A stretch of 64,000 nucleotides of DNA from Xenoacremonium recifei (Eukaryota > Ascomycota > Sordariomycetes > Hypocreales > Nectriaceae), in the NCBI GenBank assembly GCA_012184525.1, contig WOFQ01000002.1:1612001-1676000 (forward strand). The letters run 5' to 3'. Position numbers and translations under genes: made by a program. The notes below the pieces were generated by a model. It worked only from the letters and a program-made list of their open reading frames with translations. It was not told the origin of the DNA and ran no database searches. This document shows, piece after piece, positions 44,894-55,476 of the stretch; position 1 is the first letter of the stretch, and every line of letters begins with the position of its first letter.

Positions 44894-47571
44894 ATGGCTA
44901 GCCAAAACCCGATTATCGACCTGGGATCGGACGACGGAAGTAAGTTTCCTTGTTCTTCTTCCTTATTTCTCTTTCTCACTCAATTTCCCTGCCATCGGCA
45001 ATTACCCGGGGCAGGCTGCTTCCGCCTGGCCTTAGCCTGACGTTTACTGACCGGGATAGATTGGCTGGACCGCCTGGAAGGCCTAGACGAGGACTTCCTC
45101 AACTGCGATGACTGGTTTCCCAACTTCCTGCTTGAAGAAGAAAGGGCCGAATGCGCGCCCGTAACATGTCCCGAGCCAGGCGATCAATATACCGACGCGT
45201 CGTCTTCTCCGACCCTCACGCAAGATGAGCAAAGCACCCTTGCCTCAAGGTCCGACGACTCCCAGACCACACCGACGAGCGATGGAACCCTCGATCCTTC
45301 GGTGCTCACCTTGGCCCCAGAAGATCCTGTCGTGGCCCCAGCGCCTTCGTTCGCGGCGCCTTGTGACCTTGCAGGTGATCTCAACCCTGGTCTCGGCCGA
45401 CAACTAGATCGCCAGCGTCAATACACAGGCCTCTCGCTAGGGATTGCTCCCGTCTCGCGGGTCGCGCCCTTGCTTTCATGGCCTGGCCTACCAGATGTGG
45501 GCGGCGTCGACCACATGAGACCAGCCTCTGACATGTCGACGACTCCAGTTCTCTCATTGCCAACAAACTCCAGCTCGCCCGACTCGACAGAATCTCTGAC
45601 CAAGACTGCCCCTCTTATCACGCCGGCCCCTCCCAAGATAGCCGAGGGCCGTCGCAAACAACAGAAACAGAAGCAGCAGCGTCCACCGAAGCGCCATGCA
45701 CCAACATCACGATCAGATGCCCTGACGGCCGACTTGGTAAGCTGCCTTTGCATAATTCCGCCCCTGATCTGGTCGTCTTCACGCTGACTATTTATTTCCA
45801 AGGCCCCCACAATAGAATTGAGGCGCGACCGGAGTGGTAAACTTCAAGGTGTATTTACAGTGTCGGGGCTAAGTACTAAGGTTCGACGCCCATTTACAGA
45901 GGAGGCACGCGAAGCCACAGCCATCGCGAGGAAGCGCGGTGTCTGCGAGAAGTGTCGCAGGATGAAAGTTCGAGTATGAAACCCCCTTCCTAGCTTTCAC
46001 GTCTCTTTATTGACTCTCCTTCTCAGTGCGAGATGCCGGAGAATCCCTACGAGCCCTGTGTGAGATGCTCAAGAGTCCCAAACGGAGTTCTTCGACAACC
46101 CTGCATCCGCGTCACATTCGATGGCCTTGCCCTACACAGACTTGGTCAGAAACCCCAAACATCCCATTTGTCGTTATCCGGCAACCCAGAAATACGAGAA
46201 GCTCTAACACTTCGAATAGGATCAACACGAGACAACGCGCTGTACGAATGGCTATCAAAAAAGGACATATTGAATGCCAACGTCAGCGCGCTGGTCCAGG
46301 ATCACCATAGGATATATCTGACACAGGGTTTTGGTTTCGAAGTCGAGGTGTCCGTCGCCAGATTCCAGGCTTGTCCAGGGGACAAGACTTCCTATCCATG
46401 GCGTGACTCATGCGGCCGCTCCCGAGAACTCGAGCTGCCTCAATACTACATCGTCAACATGGACGAGCACGACAAAGTCATTAATGACTACAGCAAAAAG
46501 TCTTATCTTGTCTATATCCAGAGACTGCTGAAAGGGAAGAGCCCGCTGATGGTTTGGACAATGCAAGAAGCTATCCGGTACGCCTGTACTCATCAGGTAC
46601 GTTGCTACTCATCTTTTCTCGCCATTCCATATTCCCTGCCCCATATCGTTCATCTCCCGCTCACCGTTCGCAGAGCAGTCTTGTTGAAGACAGCCTCCGC
46701 CTATGGGCTGGAAGTCGCTTGACTGAGTTGCCCTGGACGATATGCGGTGCGAATACTCTCGGCCAATCTCCTGTCGAGGAACTCGACTGTCCTCGAAGTG
46801 GTACCATACCCATCCCGCCAATTATGGACACGCAGATGGACCACCTCGTAATAAAGACGGTAATGAATCCGCTTCGTCAGAGAATCCTGTCGCAGTTGTA
46901 CACCAAGATCCTACAAAAACGGCGAGAGAATTGGTATGAGATTTATCTCACAATGTTCGTCCTTATGAGCAACATGGAACGCCAATTCGCACAGGTGCTG
47001 TATATATTCGACTGGTATGGAATGGAGGTGAGTGTGCAAGCTTCTCATGGCAACCGCCCGCTGCTTGTCTTCATTGTCCCTCTCCGAGTATTGGCTGATG
47101 GCTAACGATCGCAATTACAAGAGTAAATTTGGCTCTAGAGGAAATTCTTCCGTCAGCGAATCGTTCATCCACTCATGCAAATCCTTGCTGGCCTTCTTCC
47201 ATTTCGCCTGTGGTGGCCAGACCCCCCTTTCAATTAATTGGCAGAGTTCGGTTGCCCCCTCAGGCATCATGACAGAGCAGCAGACCAAATACCTCCAGGC
47301 TGCCCAGACTGAAGTTGATCGACAGGGTAAGCCGCCTTCGTCTTTCCCATGATCCTGACTCCTCTATTGCTTATGCTTTACTCGGGCGGATGCTGATGCC
47401 CTTGGTGTAGGTTCTAATTTGGAAGAGCTGAAAGGGAAGTCGATCTACGAGACGGAGATGTATTGGTGTCACCAACTACTACTGAAGGACTGCCAAGTGG
47501 ACCAACAAAATGATGGTGAGATTGACGAGTTGAAGGAGGATGACTATATTTTTCACTGGTCTGGAACCTGA
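44894..47571 (+). CDS. Transcription regulator with internal Zn2Cys6-like domain
   Basis: Seven exons: 44894-44939, 45060-45736, 45803-45973, 46027-46596, 46674-47027, 47122-47326 and 47411-47571 (727 aa), all phases agreeing. The first 240 residues are acidic (LDEDFLNCDDWFPNFLLEEE), then Pro/Ser/Thr-rich, resembling an activation domain. A Gln/Lys/Arg run (KQQKQKQQRPPKR) precedes the metal site near residues 290-330: GVCEKCRRMKVRC, then EMPENPYEPC VRC and a last Cys after eleven residues. Spacing is C-x2-C-x6-C-x9-C-x2-C-x11-C, so the final gap is longer than in Gal4-type domains. The intron between VR and C splits the finger. The C-terminal half is helical. Location of the finger in the middle, not at the N-terminus, is unusual. 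Confidence 0.8.
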
Positions 47572-47662
47572 GCTGCTTCCACAGGAAGGTATGGATGCGG
47601 CAATGGCAACGGTATAACAGGACAATGGTCTACAGGCTTCTTTAGTATATATCTATCAGGGC

Positions 47663-49215
47663 TTATAGGCGGCTTTGCTGCGCCATGAGGGCATCCTCCC
47701 GCGTTAGGGCCTGGCTATGTAGCGATCTGTCGCTGCCGACACCTTCCATGATGCTGTTGTACGGCTTCGCACCGCTTTGAAGGCTCCTCCATTGCCACAG
47801 ACGCAGATACTTGTTAGGCTTGCCCTCAATCTTGTCGACAACATTTCTCCCAAGATTAGGGAGGAACTTAAACGCATGCCCGCTTCCGCCTGTGGCCACC
47901 ATGAGGCCCTCGGTACCGGGTACGAAGTCGATGACAAAGTGGTTGTCAAAAGAGTCAGTGTACCAGCAAAGACGAGTCTTCGTCTCGCATGCAATCAGTT
48001 CGGGAAGATATCGTTGAACAAAATTCCGGATTACACCGGCAGCGAGCACAGGGAGCTGACGAGTGGACTGTTTCGTCCATCGAGTCACTGGCACGCTTCT
48101 TGTCGCACCGTCGGCTTGAGTCTGCGGGTTGGTGAATTTGGTTCCGCGATATCCAATCTTCACAGCGCCGCGCTCATCCCGGGCAAAACCATAGAGACCG
48201 CCCAACGCGCCGTCTCGAATTCCATATCTAAGGACGAAACTGTCAACTCATCGCTCGATACAAATTTCTCAGTTCTGTGACCACTTACGTCCATGTCGGG
48301 AAGTTTTCAGGAGCGAAGCGATCCCACAGCGTCTTATTGGGGGGTAGTTGAAAGATGCAGACACTCCCCGCGGTTGTCTCACAGAGGTTATCGAGTTCAG
48401 GGACCAGCGAAGGAGTCCAACCACCACAGGCCACAATGGTCAACTCTGCGAGATGGGAGACACCATCAGCTGTTCTGACGCCGGTGACGCGCGACCATTT
48501 GTCGCGAAGTAGACTCGATAAGGTGCCGCTGGGATCGCCGAGGACAAACTTCACACCTAGTGTCTCGGCCTTGTGAAGAGCAAACCGACAGGCTTTGTCG
48601 GCATAGGTGAATCCGCCTTGCATATCAAGAACACCGAAGTTATCTTTGCGGTTGAAAGGATTGATAGCAGATCCAAATCCAGCAGCGATGGCACGTTCTA
48701 CCTCACTGGGCCTTTCTAGAAGAACCTGCGTATCGCCTAGCCCGACTTTGTTTTTGTTCTCGATGCATGCTGCTTCGTATTCAGGGAGCTCTGCATCGGT
48801 CGTCATAGTGAGATACCCATTATTGACGAATATTTTGTCTTTGGTGGTGAAGCCTGGAGGCAGTGTCTTCCCTTGCGCGACCTCATCATTCCATTGCTTC
48901 CAGTACTTCATCGCATCGAGAGCGAGAACCTGGTACTCGAATCGGTCGCCATATGTAGGGCGGATAATCTTGTTGACGTCTAGGACATTTGGTAAGGAAG
49001 GGTGAGCATGGCAAAAGAAGGAGACGGAACTTACCCGCAGAGGCGGCGTCGCAACCTTTGTCGTAGGAATATTGGCTTTCATGGTAGGGCTGTTTGTCCA
49101 AGACCTTCACGTTGGTATACCCACGTTCCGCGAGGTGGATGGCTGTGCTAAGACCGAAGATGCCCGCGCCAACGATAACGATGGGCGAGGCTCTACTTGA
49201 GAGAGGTGACGACAT
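47663..49215 (-). CDS. Peroxisomal FAD-dependent amine/imino-acid oxidase (DAO family)
   Basis: Flavin oxidase of the sarcosine / pipecolate / saccharopine / fructosyl-amino-acid oxidase group, producing H2O2. Three exons, 49215-49035, 48979-48289 and 48227-47663 (478 aa), with the sum exactly in frame. The Rossmann motif is IVIVGAGIFGLSTAIHLAER near residue 10, an acidic beta2 residue follows (VKVLDKQPY), and the covalent-flavin-type cysteine is in RLCWYTDSFDNHFVID. GSGHAFKFLPNLG is the C-terminal flavin motif. The protein ends QQSRL, a type 1 peroxisomal targeting signal. Substrate among N-methyl amino acids, cyclic imino acids or Amadori compounds is open. It ends 91 bp from the convergent regulator gene and shares an 820-bp divergent promoter with the next activator. 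Confidence 0.9.
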
Positions 49216-50034
49216 TGTGATAGATGAAGAAGATCTACGAAGAGACAATCTGGTGATTACATTGATAAAGCATGAAATTCGCCGAGGCTTTGACCAAATA
49301 GGCTGGTTATTAAAAGCACGTAGTCCCGGGATGATCAAGTCCTCGTCGGCATCTCGAGGACGAATGCAGAGGCCCGGTTGGACTGGCTCGGGGGCTACCG
49401 AGCATGATTACTACAGTTGAAATGTCTAACAAGATCTCTCGGGCCGGATTTCGTCGCTGTTCATTGGTCCTTCGTATTCTTCCGATTAGCGCGATCCTAC
49501 AACGCCGGGATTGTCAACGCTCTGCACTCGCTGCTCCATACAGTGCTCCGCATCTTCGGCAGAGAAAGATAAGCAGTGGTGAAGTAGGATCTCACCGTTT
49601 CTTTACTCAACGTACAGAATTCCTTGGTCTTGCTGGGAACGTATGATTCAATCCTTTGCTAGAGCATAGAAAGATCATATAATTCGAGTACCAAGTCTGT
49701 ACAGGTTTTGTAGACACTTCTAATAGTCCTTGATCAACCATTAGATCATCAAATCGCATTAGCGTATCGCCCAAACAAGCAACCAACTAACCGAGTCATG
49801 GCTTGCGGGGAAGCGAAGCTGAAACTCCCCCGGCCAGGTCCCTGCATTGACATGGAATACTCGGCTTCATGGCGATGTTCCTTATCTCTCCTTACGTCAC
49901 TTCAGATTCGTGAGTCTATCTGGGCTAGACCACGAGATTGAAACGCGGGGAGGCTTATCCATTCATCTGTAGGATCAACTACATCTTCCCCGCCTTGCAC
50001 ATCATCACTGCACAGCATCGCAATCACACCCAAG
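49216..50034. promoter_or_regulatory. Divergent promoter, FAD oxidase / Zn2Cys6 activator
   Basis: About 820 bp between two divergent start codons. CCGG-type half sites (for example CGGG and CCCGG around 49328 and 49440) occur but no clear inverted CGG pair with fixed spacing could be picked by eye. The arrangement suits a regulator controlling its neighbour. Confidence 0.45.
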
Positions 50035-52248
50035 ATGCCTGATCCCATCAAGCCTCGGCCAGCGAGAGGCGCGGCTCAGCGCGTGCGCAATGGCAACAGG
50101 ATGCTGATAGCCTGCATTGGCTGTAAGGAGCGCAAGCTGAGGGTAAGTGTATTCATTTGGGTCCACGCGTAAGACAGACTCAGTTAACACGTGGGTGCAG
50201 TGCGATGACCAAGCCCCAGCATGTGCTAACTGCCGGCGCCATGGTTTGGGTAAGTTTTGCAAGAGTCTTAGGCGACCCAAGTCATAACCCTCGAGAGTAG
50301 AGTGTCTTGTGGAAGATCCTGCTACAAAGCGACATCAGCCGCGGAATTACCTCGAGACGTTGGAGCAAAGGGTCATCTACCTGGAGGGCATGCTTCGAGA
50401 ACTTCGCCCAAGTTTACCTGGTGAATCGGTTCCTGGATCAAGTGCTCTGGGTCGCTCTGGATCCGGCATTGTCAACACTGACGATGCAGACAGTCGAGCA
50501 GGCGATTTGGCGTCCATGATTGGAACTCTGGATCTGAACGCCGCTGGCGCAGAACCATGCTACCTGGGCTCGTCGTCGACATTTGCATTCGCCCGATTTG
50601 TCGAGCCGTCGCTGAGGCAAGTGCTCTCATCTATGCCCCAGGGTGTCTCCCCAGATGATCCTAATGACTACCTGTCGCCGGAGCCGTGTCCATTGCCCGA
50701 CTATCGGACCGCAGTCAGGTTGAGCAATGCATATTTCCGGAACATCCAACCGCAATATCCCTTCCTGCACGAGCCAACATTTAGAGCATGGGAGAGGGCG
50801 TTGATGGACCCTTTCAGGGCGCTAGACATACTCGGTTACAAGTCTGCCCCTCTATACTTCTTGAACATGGTATATGCCGTCGGCGCTCTGTTGCTCACCA
50901 ATACCGGCCAGTCCCCGGAGCGGCTTTATGTCTCTGCGTTGTTGTATCTCGATGACATACTTTGCCACGACAACCTGGAGTGCATCCAAGCGATCCTTTG
51001 TGCAGCTGCGTACTCTCTTCGATCGTCAAAAGGAACATCGCACTGGTGAGCAGCCCTTACGGAGGAACACGGGCTCTTAGACTCACTAGCAATAGGAAAC
51101 TCGCTGGCAATGCACTGCGCCAGTGTGTCAACTTGGGCTATCACCGCGACGTCGAGCGCCTGAGGCTGGGGCTGAATCCGCTTCAGCTGGAGATGCAGAA
51201 ACGAGTCTTTTGGAGTGCTTACGTGATGGAATGTGCGGCAGCTGTCATGCTTGGGAGGCCTTTGAGTCTCCGTCACACGGAGATTGACGCCAAGGTAGAA
51301 CTGATGAGCTTCTCTTTGACACCACACTGACCCAGGCTGCAGTTTCCGCTCGATATCGAAGAAGGCTGCGTCACAGAAGGCGGTATTCAGGGATCACCGA
51401 GGATGTCGCCGGAAGAGCCTCCAAACATGATGACTTATGCCATCCATTCCTTTCGCATCCGTAGTCTGTTCGGTCGCGTCCAAACGATCCTGTACTCCGA
51501 TGTCACGCTGACGAGCCCCGACGTTCGCAAAGCGCGGGTTCAAGAGCTGCTCGCCGAAGCCGATCGATGGCAGGCTGAATCTCCCCCTCCATATGTGGCC
51601 CCGGAAGGCGGTGCTCTTTCGTTCTTCTGCACACCGGACTGGATGCAGGTCAACTACAATTATCTCTTCATGCAATTGTACCGTTTGCAGCTCACCGACA
51701 ACAAAGATCCACCGCCAGACGAAACTGTCCTGAAGAACATGTACGCTGCGAAGAGCACCTGCCATGGCTATCGCCGTGGGTTCCTTGGCAAGCCGACGGC
51801 ATATACATGGGGTGCGCTGCATGGCATGTTCCTCGCCGGATTGACGTACCTGTACTGCTTGTGGACTTCGCCCGCGGCTCGTGAGGCATCCCGACCTGAC
51901 CAAGTCAGCAGCACCTGTACCGACTGCACCATGTTTCTTGTAGTGTTTGCCGAGAAATGGAGCGACGCGGGAGTCTACCGTGACGTGTTTGAGGCACTCG
52001 CAAGCCGCACTATGACCATGTTGACAGACAAACAGCAGGGCAAAGACCCAACATCGTGGACCAGCGTCTCAATGGAGCAAGAGCCATACCCAGAGGAGTT
52101 GCCGCAGTGGATGGCGGGAATTGCAGATTCAGGGGTGTCGCTCGGGTTTGACTTGTTGCTGAGCGGGATGTTCGAGGAGTTTCCGTCGCAGGAACCGTTC
52201 GAAAGCGTGGAGAGGCCGTGGCAGCATACTGACGCAAGCGATTTATAA
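50035..52248 (+). CDS. Zn2Cys6 fungal-specific transcription factor
   Basis: Nuclear activator. Five exons: 50035-50142, 50201-50249, 50301-51045, 51096-51294 and 51343-52248 (668 aa), phases consistent. The binuclear finger is split over exons 1-3: CIGCKERKLRC, DDQAPACANCRRH, then GLEC, i.e. C-x2-C-x6-C-x6-C-x2-C-x6-C, with a basic stretch before it. A coiled-coil linker (YLETLEQRVIYLEGMLRELR) allows dimerisation. The fungal-specific domain follows, with NIQPQYPFLHEPTFRAWERA, SSKGTSHWKLAGNALRQCVN and RQCVNLGYHRDVERLRLG, and EIDAKFPLDIEEGC spans the last intron. Targets are unknown; the adjacent divergent FAD oxidase is the most obvious candidate. Confidence 0.93.
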
Positions 52249-52652
52249 TTGTTAGTAAGCCCATCCAAGGGCAAACAGAAGGCAAACCTAATGCGCAGCA
52301 AACGTAAAGTTGCAATTCACTTGTGTTGTTCCGTGACCTCGTGAAGAAGACCTGCGGGATGAGCGCGACGTGATAATGCACTGGTACGGTTTGATCCTGC
52401 TGGGCAGAATTGTCTAATCGGCTATTGGCCCGGTCACGTTGGGCTGTGAAAGCGAGCTAGCAGTTTGGTAGGAAGGAAGTGGTTGTGACGTTGGGAGGAA
52501 GGAGCGTCGCTGCTTCAGTCAGTCACTACCACCTGCTTCCTTCCTCACCTCACCTCGCCCAGGCAGCAACCTCGACATTTCCTGCCCATCTCCCTTTGAC
52601 AACATCTCGAACATTTCAACCTGTTGCCCTGCGCACATGATCATTTCCAAAC
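52249..52652. promoter_or_regulatory. Promoter region of the large hypothetical gene
   Basis: About 400 bp containing the activator 3' flank and a pyrimidine-rich leader (TTCCTTCCTCACCTCACC near 52538) before the next ATG. No gene seen. Confidence 0.4.
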
Positions 52653-55167
52653 ATGGATTCGACCCGTGGAATCGTGCTTCGGAAAGATTGCAAATGCGAC
52701 CCCTTCCCCATCAACAACAGTACCTCACCCCCTCAAGCCGACGACGAGTCGATATGCCGTTGCCCCTGCCACGTCGCCGATTCCAACACTAGAACTGTCT
52801 CCCTGGAGGAAGTGCAGCAAGAAGCCTCGGAGAAGTCAACCAGAGTCCTTGCCTGCTACCAACGTCTACGTCAAATAGTAGAGCGTCACGAGGCCACACT
52901 TCGCGAGAGATGGACAACCAAGACGGCAAACGAGAGAGTGCATCTCCTCCTGAAGGCATGGCCCGGAATGGCGGCATCGCGACGACCCGATCTCTTAGCA
53001 CGAATGAGAGAGTCACCCGAAGAACGACTGCGAGATACCAAGTACAAGGACTGGTACATGTTGCCACAGATCAACCAGCAGGTTTTGTCGCTAGCGAAGC
53101 CGATGCTCCTCTTACTCAATGCGCGAGCTCGCCATCACCCCTCAGAGTTCGCCGCGGCCGATAACAAGTTGATGCACCTAGGACTTGTATCAAGAGCATT
53201 GCATCCGATCTCTCTCGACGGACACATCATGATCCTAGAAGGGGCGAAGAGAGCTGGCCATTATGGGAAAACTCATCGCCTGGAAGTCTCGAATGGACGC
53301 CCGGTACTGGGCGCTGACCGGAAAGCAATTCTTTCCTGGCGAGGGACTGCTTGTTTTGGGCGCACAGGCTCGATTGCTGGAGTTTCTTGTTGAATGTTGT
53401 GAGAATATCCTCCATGACATCCCAAAGGATGATCTCGTTGGCGATTCATTTGCGATCCAACCGGAACCTCAGGAACCGCTTCTCAGGACTGGTGTCGACA
53501 CATCCGTCCTTGAACCATGGGCAGGAATGGCTACAGCAGCCTCTTACAGACCCCCAGAAAAGCCCGAGCTTGGCCGAATCGCGTCTCTTCTCGGTGCTAA
53601 GAAGTCGGCTTTGGAGGATCGCATCTGGATGCTTCGTGAGGATCCAGCATATTTCGCACACAACTTACAGAACATGAGAAATTACTGTCGGGGAAAGGGC
53701 TTGAACACAGGCGGCAAACTTCGTGGCATTTCCGACGATGAACAAGGAGAATATGGAATGGAAGATTTCGTGAAAGAATTCACCGAAGTATTCCTCATGG
53801 GAAAGATTGTCGGGGACAGCATCATCGACATATATTTCTCCCTGGAATACTTCACTGAACTCCATCATCAAGCCGAACATCTGCAGATACTCCACGACAA
53901 ATATGGGGCGCGAGTCTTGCCATTGGAGGACCTTCCAGAAGACTATGTCGTTGCGTTGCTTCGGTTCAGACGCTTCCTCAGAGGAACGGTGCGCGCGATG
54001 TTGCTGATGCTCGACCAGTCTGCCTTCATTTTAACACTTCCTCAAGTGAAGCGTGGCCGGATCAGAATGCGACCCAGGGAGATCCTCCACGAGCTTTTGA
54101 AATGGAAAGAAAGTGCTTGCACCTTCTTGATTCCACTGCCACTACTTGTTGAAGAGTTGGAGTATCTCTCGCGGCAAGGAGACGCGGGCATCGCTTCTTT
54201 CGACTTCGTGATTGCTCTCATCAGCAATCTCTCCGTCGCGGCTGACTGCCTCAAACAGCTTGAACTCTACCGTCCTTGGGCTCAGAACTTCGGAACTGCG
54301 ACAGCAAAGCGGCGTGAGGAGATTGAAAGTGCGTTTTCCAAGCCAGTCAGACCCTGGACGAATTTCTTCGTTGCTGTGCAAGACAATCCGGACTTTTTTC
54401 TCGCTGCTAGTGTGCCGCATGCGTTTGTTGGAACAATTTCTTATCCGATCAACAAGCCACGAACTAAAGAGACAGTGGACGCTTTACGGCATGCCGAGTC
54501 AAGCCTGGACCATTTCTGGGCGAAGTTTGACGGCATGATGAAGGAAGTCGACTCGAGTTTCCCATGTCCTGCGCTTCGGAGACTCTTAGCACAGCAAGGG
54601 CTTTTGCGAAGAACTGCCGAATGGGGTGAGCCCATAGCAAGCTCTAAAACCAATCCTCATTCTGATGAAGACATCTCTTCCCTGAGCAAGTCTCTCGCGA
54701 GCTTGCACTTTGGCGCCTCCGAAACCAAGACACAAGAAGGTCCCAACCCAGGCGTCGAAGCTCACACAGAAGGAGTCGGACCGAAGTCTGCCAGGAACAC
54801 TTCTGCAACGGCACCCGATAACCTGGAGAGTGTCACGAACTTGGAGGTCTCATTTACAGTAGACGCCCATGCTCTGAAGGCTTTTCGAGTTCTCTTCTAT
54901 GACCCGTACATGACATCGACCCCAGGATCACTTTCGTGGAACGAGTTTCTCTATGCAATGGTATCCATGGGATTCAAAGCTCAGAAGCTTTACAGCACTC
55001 TTTGGCAATTTTCCCCCACTAAGCCAGAGTTCAAAAACAGTATACTCTTCTTTGAGGCACGCTCTAAAGATGCAATCGAGTTTGAGGTCGCCAGACGCTA
55101 TGGAAGGAGACTCAGTCGTGCGTATGGGTGGCATAGTCGCATGTTTACACTGAAGAAAAAAGAGTGA
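52653..55167 (+). pseudogene. Large Ascomycota-specific hypothetical protein, frame broken near 53.27 kb
   Basis: No known function. Two frames are needed: 52653 to about 53270, then about 53260 to 55167 (roughly 840 aa together). The N-terminal half has a short Cys cluster (CKCDPF and CRCPCHVAD) and a helical region including KAWPGMAASRRPDLLARMRE. The C-terminal part begins LIAWKSRMDARYW and continues ARLLEFLVECCENILHDIP. I recall this family having an unbroken stretch like vSkAl-P-f-LdGy-tMiL-G-YGkLiaWd. Here that stretch lies in both frames, with the switch at the AAAA run at 53267-53271 (HYGK then LIAW). A one-base insertion or assembly error fits best. An alternative is a 52-nt intron (53187-53238) which would remove the conserved stretch. 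No signal peptide. Confidence is for a gene being here, not for the break. Confidence 0.6.
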
Positions 55168-55476
55168 GGGGGGAGGATGGAACGAGTGCGCCCACGTACA
55201 CGTTGACGTGTCGCACTAGAAAGGTCGGAAGCTTTTCAGATTTGGTCACGATTTTGTACCGGGGAGCTGGGAAAGGATGGGACATGTGCTACTTCACATC
55301 TGACGGGACTACGAGGGAGGTCATGTGAGAGATTGGAATGCCTGAATTGCTTCGAGCCACACCAAACAATTGTCATTAACTAGGTAGAGAGAGTCATTAC
55401 CCCAGATTGAGAGAATGGTAAAATATATAAGTCTAGTTCTTATGTAACGCTATTAAAAATGTGCAGGAAGCGGACT
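55168..55476. other. Convergent 3' region
   Basis: About 310 bp between two convergent stop codons; AT-rich near 55420-55455. Presumably both 3' ends. No gene seen. Confidence 0.45.
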
